Shown here piece by piece: positions 43,185 to 54,432 of a DNA stretch of 64,000 nucleotides (positions are counted from its first letter, which is position 1; every line of letters begins with the position of its first letter). Below the pieces are notes generated by a model that saw only the letters and a list, made by a program, of their open reading frames with translations, had not been told where the DNA came from and searched no databases. Made by a program: the position numbers and the translations under genes. The stretch comes from Diploptera punctata (taxonomy: Eukaryota > Arthropoda > Insecta > Blattodea > Blaberidae): the NCBI GenBank assembly GCA_030220185.1, contig JASPKZ010004199.1, positions 1,707,501 to 1,771,500 on the forward strand. The letters run 5' to 3'.

Positions 43185-43806
43185 GACAAATGAGGGAAAT
43201 TTTGAGGAGGTGGCTGAATTGAAATACCTAAAACAATAATCACAAATAGGAATGAGATGCACAAGTAAATAAAACAGGCTCAGTTCTGGAGATGCGTGCT
43301 ATTATGCATTACAGAGACTCTTGACGTCCCAACTCCTTTCAAAAAACGTTAAACTATTATTCTACCAGTTATATTATATGGATGCGAAACATGGACTCTT
43401 ACTTTAAGGGAGGAAAGGAGATTACGAGTATTTGAGAATAAAGTTCATAGGAAAAATTTTAGACCAAAGAAAAATGAACAGACAGGTGAATGGAGAAGAC
43501 TACATAAACGTGAACTACATGGTCTTTATAAAAATCCAGATATAATAAGAACAGTTAAGTCTCGTAGACTACGATGGGCAGGACATGTGGCACGAATGGA
43601 GAATGAAAGAAGTGCATGGAAGCTTCTTGTAGGAAAACCAGAGGGAAAATGCCTAGTTGGTTGACCAAGAATAAGGTGGGAGAATAACATTAACTATGAT
43701 TTGAGGGAAATGGATTATATAGGGGATGATTGGAAAACATTAGCTCAGGATAGGGATGTATGGAGAGCTTGTGTCCATGCGACCATGAACTTACGGGTTC
43801 GATAGT
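43185..43806 (+). mobile_element. LINE-E fragment, right arm of an inverted pair
   Basis: Plus strand. It encodes FEEVAEFKYLGT-type sequence (43210), then VILYGCETWTLTLREERRLR (43368-43425), RLRWAGHVARMENERSAWK (about 43567-43620), KLLVGKPEGK, and WENNINYDLREMDYIGDDW (about 43678-43735), ending DRDVWRACVHATMNLRVR. One stop interrupts the GRPR box. This gives the best view of the LINE-E C-terminus in the window. Its 43299-43806 half is the inverted partner of 42330-42850. Confidence 0.9.
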
Positions 43807-43811
43807 GCCAG

Positions 43812-43975
43812 TTAGTTATGATGTCTCCATTCACCTGTCTCTCTATCTCTCTGGTCTAAACAATTTCCTAAGATCTTTATTCTGAAATACTACTAATATT
43901 TTCTCCTCCATTAAAGTAAGATACCATGTTTAGCATCCATATAACTTAATTTGTTGCATAATAGCATTATAAATA
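43812..43975 (-). mobile_element. LINE-E internal fragment
   Basis: The complement matches the ATGATGTCTCCATTCACCTG to CATCCATATAACTTAATTTG part of the family (compare 54755-54950). It directly abuts the 3' end of the plus copy, so the locus is rearranged. Confidence 0.8.
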
Positions 43976-44300
43976 ATAATATAATAATAATAATGTTATA
44001 ATGCTAATAATAATATAATAACAATATACATGTATTTCCAAAAACTGATCAAATGGAACAAGAACTAATACCATTGGAGAAAGAAAAATAATTCGTTATT
44101 TCTATTGAATATTTAAAATAGGTTTTCATTATATTATTTTCACAATCTAATAAATAAGGCGGTTCTATACATACAGGAATCTTTACCGATAATATTATTT
44201 ATGAAATTATTTCAAACTTTTGGGCTTAATATTTTTATATTAAAAAAATAAGATTTATATTTAATATTAGCGAAAATAAATTTAATAGTAATATACGTTT
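43976..44300. other. AT-rich sequence with short (AAT)n
   Basis: AAT-rich at 43976-44030. Nothing else recognised. Confidence 0.35.
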
Positions 44301-44595
44301 CACCGCTGTGGTCTAGAGGTAGGGTGCTGTTTTATCACGCAGCGGGCCAGGGTTCGATTCCCGGTCGGGACAGGCTCCTGGAAGAGGTGTTTTTCCTCAT
44401 CTGTAAGACAACTGTCTGGAAGCTTAGGGTCCAACGGTCCCCGAAAATCATCCTTATCATTATCCTTCACCTGTGTGGAAAGCAACGGGAAGCCACCACA
44501 CCTGTAATTCCCTTGTAAAGCTGCAAAGCATAGCTTGGAAATGCTATGATTGCAGTGAAAGACCTGCCTTCGGGCAGATTTACAATGGAATGGAA
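44301..44595 (+). mobile_element. SINE-1 with tail alpha
   Basis: Head CACCGCTGTGGTCTAGAGGT, B box GGGTTCGATTCCCGG (44350-44364). Tail alpha carries CTGCCTTCGGGCAG at its end (44564-44577). The TSD is not clear. Confidence 0.9.
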
Positions 44596-44865
44596 TATGT
44601 TATTAACGTTGTTACAAATTGAACACTTTAAAACAGTATTATATTGTGACTCAGTGTTGGGCTGGGTTTTTAATTTCGCGGACGGCGGTGTGAGTCGGGA
44701 TGTCGGCTTGTATGATTGAGGATTCGTGACCTATGGACTCACGAATCGGAATGCCTGCAAAGAAATATCCACATGAGTCTCTCCCACCATGCCGGAAAGT
44801 TTAGAGACTTTGATTCTCGAGTAAAGTCTAGACTGACTTCCAGATGGCTCTGACCATTGCATATA
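44596..44865. other. Nothing recognised
   Basis: Contains a small inverted phrase GATTCGTGACCTATGGACTC / ACGAATC, otherwise no feature. Confidence 0.3.
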
Positions 44866-45120
44866 GATTTTAGATTTAGATTTAGATTTATTTAGATTTA
44901 GATTTATTTAGCCTGGTGGAGTTAAGGCCATGTGGCCTTCTCTTCCACTCACCAGAACAAGCATATGTTACATATGAATACAAAAAAATACAATAATAGT
45001 CATATAAAACAGGACAAACATATGTTACACATGAATACAAAAAAATTACAATAATAGTCATATTAAACAGGACAAACATGTTACATATGAATACAAAAAA
45101 AAGTTACAATAATAGTCATT
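44866..45120 (-). mobile_element. Probable LINE 3' UTR with hexanucleotide tail and 57-bp tandem repeats
   Basis: On the minus strand, three tandem units of about 57 bases (starts at 44954, 45011 and 45069 on the plus strand) lead to a CTCCACCAGG phrase and then an (AAATCT)n tail, seen as TTTAGATTTAGATTT at 44872-44912. The layout resembles the 3' end of a non-LTR element. No coding part is attached. Confidence 0.5.
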
Positions 45121-45928
45121 GAACAATTAATTATCTGTCATATTGAATAATAATGAAATTAATGTCTAATAATAGAATGAAACTAAATACAATTAAAATT
45201 AAATTAATGACACAATGAATAAAAAAGGAATAACATCTCGAATCTACTATGCATAAAAAGAAGAGAAAAAAATACAAAGAAAGTAATAAACTACAATGAA
45301 TTAATCTACGCTTTTTATACAAGGCATTAGATAAATATATTAACAAATCCTAAGTCTATTTTTATTAAATAATGCAAAAACGCATTATTAATTCTTAAAA
45401 AGTAGTATTAGTGAGTTGTTTCTGTTAGTGATTTTATTTTCAATTTATTTCTGAAAGATGGTAAAGTTTAAAAGTATGCGAGTGTAGAACCAGCGATTAT
45501 TGCAGTTGTGTCCGAATAGTGGACCAGTGATGTCACCTTTGAAGCGAAGACAAAATAACGTTCTAAGTGAAACCGTCAGCGACTTTAAATGACTGACTGA
45601 TAATTTGTGAAATAAGATAATTTATTAACAGCAACTTATTTGTAAAGAAACTGCGAATAACAGTGAAAAAAAGTGAATTTGCAAATTTTATGTAAACTTA
45701 TGCGGTGTTTATTTCAAAAAATCCACCTGAATTATACACATCTATATGTGCGACAGTACTGTTCTATGATAAAATATTTTACATGAATTATAGACACGAA
45801 CCACCACTGTACTTCAAGGGATGGAAGGTGTATATGACGTCAACATTTCCCCTCATCTCCTCATCCACGTGCTCTCTCACTCCTCAAGTACTGAAGAATT
45901 ATTTTCTGAATCGATTTTGGGGAGCATT
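45121..45928. other. Nothing recognised
   Basis: The 45705-45971 open frame is mostly unmatched and ends in LINE-E sequence, so it is not called as a gene. Confidence 0.3.
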
Positions 45929-46105
45929 GAAAATCCTTATAGGAAAACGAGAAGGAAAGTCCAGTAAGTAGGCTAATAATGAGGTGGGAGAATAACATTA
46001 ACCAAGATTTGAAGGAGATAAATTATAAGGCGATGTTTGGAAAACATTGGCTCAGGATAGGGGCGTATGGAGATCTTATGTTCGTGCGCTCATGAAGTAA
46101 AACCG
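45929..46105 (+). mobile_element. LINE-E 3' tip
   Basis: AAAATCCTTATAGGAAAACG through GGTGGGAGAATAACATTAAC to TATGGAGATCTTATGTTCGT matches the last 180 bases of the family. Truncated and diverged. Confidence 0.85.
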
Positions 46106-47330
46106 GATATTTATCCCCATATAAAAATAAGGGTTTTTATTTAATATTTATATATGATTATATTTATTTCTATTAAGAAAGGAAATAAGATTGATTTAGA
46201 GAATTCAAATTTTTATAAGTATATAAAAAAATCAAACTGGTCAATATAAACTGTTAATACAGTTAGATGTATTTCAAACTGGTTTAATATGTAAAAATAC
46301 TTTAAATATTTGAATTGATATTTTTTATAAACTAATAAATGGGATTGGACGAATTGTATGGGAGTCAGCAAGTATTACTCCTTCCTTTTCAGTTGGACCA
46401 ATCAGAACTTCCAGATTATAACAGAAATGAAATGGGATTTTTCCCAGAATAAGAAGATGGCTACAATACTTGAAACGAGTTGGACGTGTAAAATTATGGA
46501 TCATCGAGAAATAAGAGAATTAGTGTTCATTTCTTGATATTAGTTAACAAATTGGAGTCAAAGTAATGGAAAGTAATATTACAGTATACATGTCCTTTGT
46601 ATGGAGTATAAATAATCCATAAAGTGGAAATAATGTGTTAGTGAGTAAAAAATTGACCGTTGGAAATAGTCATCCATTACATATATGAAGTAATTATCTG
46701 CTCATGAGCGAAATTTATTAATTTGAGCCGGAATTTTCGAAACTCTTGAACATTTACAAGATTCATCTCAATTTAAATGAGAACGTTAATAAAACAATAT
46801 TTAATTTAACTTAACAAAAGTGTCGTTACTAATTTATGTAAGAATCTTTCCCTCATTCCCCTGAAGGGAGTCATCAGTGTCATGGCAAATAACAGTGATT
46901 TAAATTATTACAATCATATATCTTCAAATGTCTCCACAACGTGGGACATCACATCCAATAACCCCCTTCAGAAGCTATGAGTTAGAATGTGCCAGTGAAT
47001 TAATTAATTAGTTAAATCACTCTCCAAAGTCTTCTAAAAATCAGGAGAATCGACCATGGACTGGACTGCTGAGATTACTGCTCCATTCAGACAATGCTTT
47101 TTTTCCCACACAGTCAATGCAACAATTCGTTTCCGCTAAAGACGCCGCACCAGTCAGCCTATTGACATGTCATGGCCCCTTGAGAGTTTATCCTGTTCCC
47201 GAACGTGAAGAATTGAATGCGCGGACATCAATTTCCCAGCTCAGAAGATAGTGTTGCTGTCCACTTGGAGGACTTAGATGCATTGTCTGATAATAATGAT
47301 TGGTGTGGTTGCTTCCAGCATGGTTTCAGA
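46106..47330. other. Long stretch, nothing recognised
   Basis: About 1.2 kb with no shared repeat or motif. A plausible single-copy region. Confidence 0.35.
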
Positions 47331-48388
47331 GTTAAAGTTTTAATAATTGTAAACCAGTACCTGATATCTCAGTCGTCCTCAATAATTTGCAGTGTTGTTT
47401 TATAGGAGGCCTTTCGGTAACTTATATATCATCCTCTACTTTTATTTTGGTACTGACTGTTGTTGGTAATTATTTTGTACAGAGGGTTTTTCATAAGTAA
47501 TGCCACGAGTGATTTCCAAATTATCGATAAATTCACGACTCACGAAGTGAAAAGTGAATTTATGTAGAGAATTTGGAAATCAAGAGTGGCATTTGTTAGG
47601 ACTATTTAACGAATGAAATTCAGCTGTTTACTCACAAATCATTATTTAAATGTAGTTATTTTAAAATATTTATATATTTAATGTAAACGGCGATGTTTGA
47701 AAACAAATGAGAAACGATTGGTACGCTTCATTTGCTTCTTTTGTTCATCACTGCAACCAGATCATATTATTTATTGCCAAAGGAACGCAATATTGTGAGA
47801 ATGCACTCTAGTGAAGAAAAAATGAAACACATCAAACTGTACATTAATTCATTTCTGCTGTCATATGATGTATATGACAATTATATTTTTCTGGAATGTT
47901 ATTACCTGGCAAAAAATAAATTTAAAACAGTGCAAACAGTGGTTTCTTTTTTTGGGTGGTATAATCAATTGCTACAAATGTTTTATATTAACTCCCGCAT
48001 GCACTATGTGTTGACATTCATGCAACTATATATACAATCTGGTACCCGTATTTCTTGGAGAGTTAGTCACTGCGAAATAATGCTATGACCTATTCAGAAT
48101 GTTAAAAAGGGGGTCCTTTCTTTATTATGATAAACTTTAGTTGGTAAATTCTAGGCGAAACATGACTGTGATTGGTTGTAAATAAAAAATCATTGAAATG
48201 TGATTGGTTATTGACTCCCATTTGGGGCATGAGTTAAATAGTCAAAATAATTACCAACAATAGTCAGGACCAAAATGGAAGCAGAAGATGATAATTACGT
48301 TATCGAAAGGCCTCCTATAAAACTACACAGCAAATTATTGAGGATGACTGAGATATCAGATATATTTTACAATTATGAAAACTTTAAC
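47331..48388. repeat. Inverted-repeat (fold-back) structure enclosing M1 copy 3
   Basis: The left arm 47331-47478 and right arm 48245-48388 are inverted copies of each other over about 145 bases, sharing TTTTATAGGAGGCCTTTCG and its complement, and TGATATCTCAGTCRTCCTCA. The arms enclose M1 with almost no extra sequence. Read outward on the plus strand, the right arm could encode MEAEDDNYVIERPPIKLHSK from 48275, an unrecognised peptide. A fragment of the arm recurs at 22433-22470. Confidence 0.8.
47493..48243 (-). repeat. M1 dispersed repeat, copy 3
   Basis: Reverse orientation relative to copies 1, 2 and 4. The end hairpin is at 47501-47595 (GCCACGAGTGATTTCCAAA and its inverted partner TTTGGAAATCAAGAGTGGC). 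The body ends GGGGCATGAGTTAAATAGTC at 48243. It contains the longest M1 open frame, 47732-48088, 118 codons, with no recognised motif and a run of aromatic residues. Equivalent frames in copies 1 and 4 are broken. Confidence 0.8.
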
Positions 48389-49165
48389 ACAGTAATCTCA
48401 ACGGAGTTTCGTAATATATTTTAAAAACATGGGTTCAGAAATATAGAATGTGCTGTAGAGTACATTGAAAATATGTAGAATGAATTGAAACTCTGTTGCT
48501 GTACATATATCAAAACTTACATACTGATCCTCGAAGAAAAATGGGAAGGAACAAATTTAATGAAGAAGGGATGGGGTAAACAGAGAGGTACACTATTGAT
48601 ACCAACATTAGAGGCATTCAAGTTTTGATGGCCTTATACAGTGAAATACCATAATCCTTAAAAATAACTCCATGATGATTTCAGTATGGGTTCTGTGAGT
48701 CCGCCATCTAAATGGCGATGGAGGTGGAAAAATGTACAAGTTTAAATCAGTTACTGATTGCGGAATATGGAGGTTGAATTTAGGAAAGGGATTGTATTTT
48801 TTTTCTGGTATAACAAAGAGACTACATACAGGCAGGCAACTTATGCAAACTGTTTTCCGCTAACACAGCTAGCTAGTGAAGCGGTTTACTATTGAATATC
48901 TACGCAGTTCATTTACAAGTCAAACTAACAGCATCTGTGCATCGGCAAACAAAAGGTTTTCGTTTCTAACTTTGAACAATTCCCTTTCCAATACTTAAAT
49001 TCACCTTTTTTAATTAACAAAAACCAAATCTTTATAACTTTGTATATACTTAATGAATTTTTAATATATTTGTCTAAATATTTCTGGAAATATGCAGTAT
49101 TTTTCCCATACCAAGCGAGGTATACACGTGTCCCCAAATGAGGCTATTTTAATATGCTGTTAAAC
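48389..49165. other. Degraded coding-like sequence of unknown origin
   Basis: The frame that starts at 48275 continues past a stop near 48420 with HGFRNIECAVEYIENM and then decays. No family recognised; possibly an old transposon ORF. Confidence 0.3.
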
Positions 49166-49167
49166 AT

Positions 49168-50120
49168 ATAAATACTGGAATTCCGAAACACTTAATAGCA
49201 GCTATAAAGAGTTTGTACTGGAACACAAATGTTGTTATAAAAACTAGAAATGAAGTAAGTAAAAATAAAATTCATACTAATCAAGGAGTTAAACAAGGAT
49301 GCAGTATCTCTCCAGTTTTATTTAACCTATACATCAATGATATAATAAAAAAATGGAACGAAGAAACAAATAAAGGAATAAAATTAGATAAAACACACTA
49401 CTTGAAAACATTATTATACGCTGATGACCAGGTAATAATAGCAAATACAGAAGACGAACTTCAGAGGAATATTTTTAAACTACATAATATATGTGAACAA
49501 TATAATCTCATAATATCCGTAGAAAAAACTAAGGTAATGGCATTCCAAGGGAAAAATCAAATCAGATCCAAAATAGTAATAGGAAACAAAATCATAGAAC
49601 AGGTGAACCATCTCAGTTATCTAGGATGTGACATTTCATTTAATTATGATAATGATATAAATAATAAAATAGCAAAATTCCAGGGAATATGTGGTACGAT
49701 AAAACGAACACTAAATAACAAAAACAACAAGAGAGACCCAACTGAAATTTTATAAAATGTTGCAGTACCGGTACTGCTCTATGATTCAGAAGCCTGGATA
49801 CATAAAAAACAAGACCTAAGTAGGATAACGGCGGCAGAAATGAAATTTTTGAGATCTGTTAAAGGGTGCACTAAGGAAGACAGAATCAAGAACACAGAAA
49901 TAAGACAGGAACTTGAAATATTTGCAATAACTGATAAAATGGATACATATAGACAAAAATGGAAGCAACGCATAGACAGAATGAATGAAGACAGATATCC
50001 AAAACAAATAACAAAATACAAACTTAAAGGCACCCGAGATGTGGGCAGACCTAGAAAGAGATGGGCTGAAGTCGGAACGGGTCAACAGACCTAATCCATG
50101 AATGAAGATGATGATGATGA
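49168..50120 (+). mobile_element. LINE-B copy 5, best-preserved RT
   Basis: 5'-truncated non-LTR retrotransposon, cut within the RT palm and ending in a (GAT)n tail (50106-50119). It contains RT motifs B and C, the thumb and the C-terminal basic domain in two frames, shifted once near 49755. The extreme 3' sequence GGAACGGGTCAACAGACCTA recurs as a separate 100-bp insertion at 50563-50662. The flanking TSD is not clear. Among the five LINE-B pieces this one has the fewest breaks, so it was probably the latest to arrive. Confidence 0.92.
49213..49755 (+). pseudogene. LINE-B reverse transcriptase, palm and thumb
   Basis: 180 codons open, and the reading extends upstream to about 49168 (TGIPKHLIAAIKSLYW) without an ATG, because the element is 5' truncated. 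Motif B is QGVKQGCSISPVLFNLYIND (residues about 25-45). Motif C is LLYADDQVIIAN (about 72-83) with the catalytic Asp-Asp pair intact. The thumb starts SVEKTKVMAFQGK, followed by IVIGNKIIEQVNHLSYLGCD. Motif A and the N-terminal palm are missing, so no activity is possible. After the stop, a frame change continues VAVPVLLYDSEAWI and MKFLRSVKGCTKEDR to GRPRKRWAEVG (49840-50080). Confidence 0.9.
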
Positions 50121-50227
50121 CATATAAATACTTAAACAATGTAGGAGAGTCTGAAATGTTTCATCTCCATTTACTGCAGATTCTATTTTCAAATTTCGTT
50201 AAATAAAAAAAATGTTTAAGGATGTGT

Positions 50228-50562
50228 TAACCGCTGTGGTACAAGGTAGCGTGCTGCATTATCACACACGGGGTCCGGGTTAGATCCCCAGCCGGGACAA
50301 GTTTCCTGGGTGAGATTTTTTCGGTTTTTTTCGTCACCTTAAGACAAATGAAGGCCCAAACGATTCCCGAACATCATCTGGCCATCAATATCATATTCAC
50401 TCATTAGAATAAGTTTAGGATTGAGGCGTATCCTGGCGCATCATTACCATAATTATCACTCATCATATCATTAGGGCCGCGTAACCCCGTCTTCCAGGCG
50501 CCCCTACCTCAGAAGTGAGTTACAATATATTAATGCCAGGACAATACCAGAAATGTCGAAAT
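50228..50562 (+). mobile_element. SINE-1 head with tail beta, left part
   Basis: The head starts CCGCTGTGGTACAAGGTAG. The B box is degraded (GGGTTAGATCCCCAG), the linker has lost part of the GTAAGACAAATG phrase, and the beta tail runs to CAGAAATGTCGAAAT. The SINE resumes at 50674 after a LINE-B tip insertion. Confidence 0.88.
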
Positions 50563-50662
50563 GTTGGACGCCCATACAGAAGATGATCTGAACAATTTTA
50601 ACAGTTCTAGCTTTCATGAAACCGGAACGAGCCAACAGGCTTAATCACTGGATGATGTTGAT
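50563..50662 (+). mobile_element. LINE-B 3' tip of 100 bp with perfect 11-bp TSD
   Basis: Contains GGAACGAGCCAACAGGCTTA and GGATGATGTTGAT, the last bases and tail of LINE-B. AATGTCGAAAT occurs at 50552-50562 and 50663-50673, inside the SINE tail. Confidence 0.92.
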
Positions 50663-50673
50663 AATGTCGAAAT

Positions 50674-50697
50674 AAAAAGTGGTGGCATTGATTAACA
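50674..50697 (+). mobile_element. SINE-1/beta, right end
   Basis: AAAAAGTGGTGGCATTGATT is the usual terminal sequence of tail beta. Confidence 0.8.
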
Positions 50698-50708
50698 TAT
50701 GTTGAATG

Positions 50709-50735
50709 ATATATATATATATATATATATATATA
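50709..50735. repeat. (TA)n microsatellite
   Basis: Short TA tract after the SINE end. Confidence 0.85.
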
Positions 50736-51644
50736 CGCCGCTTAGTACTCTTCGTGAAAGTACTGTAAAAATATATTTATTACCTATTCCTATCATTTCA
50801 CCTGCGTAGAATTTCAAATGGATATAATTTAATTTTTTACCGTAAAATCTCCAAAGTATCACGGCAAATGTCACTGTGTTTGTTGCATGTGGAAGTAAAG
50901 AAGGCGTGAACTGATTTAAAATTGTGACGGTTGATAATAGTTGCAATAACGACAGCTGTTTAATTCTAATGACCAGGCAGTCGGGGTGTACATTCACTCA
51001 ATTAGATCATGAAGATGCATCACATCAAAATTACACATAGGTCGAAAACGTTAATATTTTTCGACTTTCCACGTAAAATTAATAATCTGAACGGGTAATT
51101 AGGGAAGTAAAAGTAATGTGAATTCATTTGTCTACGTTATTGACCATATAAGAAAAAGACAAAATTACTTGTTCACACATCAATTTATTCATTATTTACC
51201 ATATTCTCTTCGTGTTCGGGACAAATCTTACTTATAATTTTTTTCCATGCTATGAAAAATTTCACAAAATGCATCACTCATTTAATCACGCAATGTTAAA
51301 ATATTAAAATAGCTAGATATAGCAGTCGTCCTCAACTGAATCAACTTCTGTTTAAAAAAAACTTCAAGTGGTTAAAACAATGAAGGCCTTTCAAAATCAA
51401 GTTTCATCTTCTGCATTCTCTTTGATATCAAGTCGGTGTATAGCTTGTACAACGGGTTCAGAGCATGTCTCTGCTCTCTTCCTCCTTCTGAATTTCTATG
51501 TCCCCAAGATGCTAATTTTGTTGTTTGTTATTTTCTCTGTGTGATATTGACATTGTATTATCAGTTCTGTCGATTTTCATGATGGGAATATCAACCTGAG
51601 CGGTTACAGGCGGGAATCTATTTACTATTTTATACTCTACTAGC
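50736..51644. other. Nothing recognised
   Basis: The minus frame 50692-50997 has no motif. No repeat family match noticed. Confidence 0.3.
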
Positions 51645-52586
51645 TACTGCCCGCCGTGCGCTGCTGCGCCTAACTAAATGAAAATTAATGTGCTTTCTAT
51701 GTTTAGTTCAATAAGTAAAAGAAAAATAATTATAAATTTATATTTTTTAGATACAGTACCCCGTGCTGATTACCCAGCGTTGCCCGAAAATGTACTTATC
51801 CCGATCTTCTTAACACAAATTAGCAGAAATAAGAAAATAATGTGTTTTATGTTTAGTTAAATAAGTAATTGGAAAAATTTATATCGTAATTATTTTTAGA
51901 TACCCCCTGCTGTTTGCCCGGCGTTGTCCGGAGTCTACTCATCCCGATCTTCTTGGCATAAATGAGCTGGAAGACGAAAATTAATTTACTTCCTATGTTT
52001 AGTTGAATAAGTAAAATGAAAAAAAAAAATATATAAATGTATATCGTAGTTATTTTAAGATTTCCCGTGCTGATTATCCGGTGTTGCCAGGGAATCTACT
52101 TATCTCGATCTTCTTGGCATAAATGAGCTAAAAGACAAAATTCGTTATTGTGAGTTATCCGTAAAAAAAAACCCGTCATGTGCTGCTATGCGTGCACAGG
52201 AATCTACGTACTTGTCTCGATCTTCTTGGCTGCAATGAAAGACAAAAAATAGTTATTGTGCGTTATCCGTAAGAGACTTTTTGTAGCGCTTTTTGAGATA
52301 TTCAATTCTGTGTACATTAATTTTGTGTTTTGATAGGGCCTATGGTTTAGGCAACGTAAGCCATTTAAGCGTCCAAAGAGCTACTTTTTTCACGTTTTTC
52401 ACTACAAAGGGCGATTTTTAAGGGTGACGAGTTGAGTATCACAACTCTCTTATAGCCTATGTTCATCTAAGGAATCTCCTGAACGTTTTGCAAAAAGCCC
52501 CATCACAATCGGATCGACGGAATGGCCGCGCATAAAGTACGAACAAACAAAAGAAACAAACAAACATTCATTTTTATATATTAGAT
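51645..52586 (+). repeat. Rep-1 dispersed repeat, copy 3 (most complete)
   Basis: Starts CTAGCTACTGCCCGCCGTGC and ends CATTTTTATATATTAGAT. Three to four units of about 150 bp each end with CCCGATCTTCTTGGCATAAA, and each carries a GC-rich hairpin (51765-51785, 51915-51935, 52065-52090). The 3' part has CGCATAAAGTACGAACAAAC followed by (AAAC)n-like sequence. Close to copy 1 throughout. Confidence 0.8.
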
Positions 52587-54224
52587 TTGCGACTTTGCCA
52601 TTATTGGTTGGGTTTATATATTTATATGATAGTAGTAATCTATTTTTTAAGAAAACTATAGGTGATTTAATTTGAGTTTTTTTTTATTTGAGAATAATTT
52701 TAGTATTTTTGGTAAAGATACCTATATTTTCTGTTCACTTATGACTTCTAGTATGTGTTTCGCAAATCTAGATATTCTTCGTTATTAATAAAATTTTTAA
52801 AATGTGCATTGTATCTTGTGTTATATCAGGTAGCTATTTTAATATTATAACAATACATTGCATAACCTCAACAGTGTTTTAAATTAATTTTTGGAAGTGT
52901 TGTTCGTTTAACCACACCGTTAGCACCTGTTATAATCCGATCTCGCAAATTTTTAAAAGAGTACTCGAATATTGTCATGATTCAGTGCCATAGACCGGCG
53001 AGAGAGTGACATCAGTGCCAGCCTGGAAACTTTTAGTGTTTTGCTTAAGAGCGGGAAAATTATATATTTTTGCGTTCTATTCTCCAATTTTCTACCGAAC
53101 AGTCCTCCAAGACCAGTTTTATGGTAAAAACGTTAATTATCTCACGGGAACTACAGTTTCGATCTGTATGCAAAGTACCATATGTTCGTCTCCGGGTTTC
53201 AAGTTATCTCATTGTTAAATTTCATCCAAATAAGTTCGATAATTTAGCCCTGAAGACGTAACAAACAGGATCATTTTCGCTTTTTAAATACATAAGTAGG
53301 GAAAGAATTTTGATGTACGGTTGTAAAAGATTACATTTACAACACATATTAATATAATATTCATGTAAATAGAAAATTATTTCTTCTCGATTCCTTAACA
53401 TTTGTGATATCAAGATAATATCGCTAAATCTTACAAAATGTATCGATAACTTTTTTAGGTTGTATTTTTAAAACTGTTTAAAAGTTATTTTCAATTAATT
53501 GAGGAAAGAAATACCGTATTGCAGTCTTAATTTTTGTATCTTAAAAATCCGCTCCATACTGGATAAGGACACCATGTATCCGGGACAAAAACTACTAGTA
53601 AGAACTTTAATAACTCACTCAACATTGGAAGTTTGAAAATTATATTTGTGGTAAATGATAGAGGAATGTTTAAGTTTATATACCGGTATCACTGGAAATT
53701 TGTTAACATAATATATACTTAACATTATGTTTATAGAGCAATAGAAAATTCGAATTCAAGTTTCCTGTGTCAGCAAAAAAAAAATATTTAGATAACAGTG
53801 GCCTCAGCAGTAAACACTACAGAGACAATCTTGGCACAGAAAAACTTCTGGAGGTAGTCTCTATTGTAGAAAAACTACCGCATTGGAAGAAAGTGTAAGA
53901 GCACCAATTCAGCTTTCCACTGCACTCTAATAAATAATAACACATTTCTACCTATTTTATTGAGGATACATAAACTCGTCTACTATACTCCATCGGAGGA
54001 TTTGGAGGATTTGCGTCGGAGGACTGTAGCTGAATCTACATCTAATATTCAGAGAGTTTAGTTAACACATTGAGAGAATTTACATATCGCCTGAAGAGCT
54101 ATATATGTCGTCCTACAAGAGGTACACGCATAGACGTTTGTTAGTAGGCCGGCATACCCGAAACATTGGAAGTTACTATGTACTGTACTGCAAACAATAT
54201 TAATGCCTTTCATATACTGGCTGG
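52587..54224. other. Sequence without recognised gene
   Basis: 53195-53275 (ATCTCATTGTTAAATTTCAT, then AAATAAGTTCGATAATTTAG and AACAAACAGG) recalls the 3' part of Rep-1-type repeats in other arthropods. This is a weak resemblance. Frames at 53006-53261 are unremarkable. Confidence 0.3.
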
Positions 54225-54300
54225 AAGATCGTCTACCTCTGTGATTAACACATGTGGATGTGAGGTCAGAAGCCGGAATGTCCTCCTAGGTCGTCGAGCC
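54225..54300 (+). mobile_element. SINE-6 body fragment
   Basis: GATTAACACATGTGGATGTG matches the SINE-6 body at 28770-28790, together with GATCGTCTACCTCTGTG. No head present. Confidence 0.65.
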
Positions 54301-54381
54301 ATGGAGTTTAGTTTTATATACTCGTACTTTGTGAATTAACCTATCAGACTTCGTTATTGTTAGTTTTGCTCCGCTAAAAAA

Positions 54382-54385
<4 letters not shown>

Positions 54386-54424
<39 letters not shown>

Positions 54425-54432
54425 TTTATTAC
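54386..54432. repeat. (ATT)n at LINE-E 3' end
   Basis: Lies exactly at the 3' end of the minus-strand LINE-E. Confidence 0.9.

Noticed and set aside
51645..52250. CRISPR-like regularly spaced hairpins
   Set aside because: Units are about 150 bp, diverged, lack constant repeats with unique spacers, and belong to a dispersed repeat in a eukaryotic genome.
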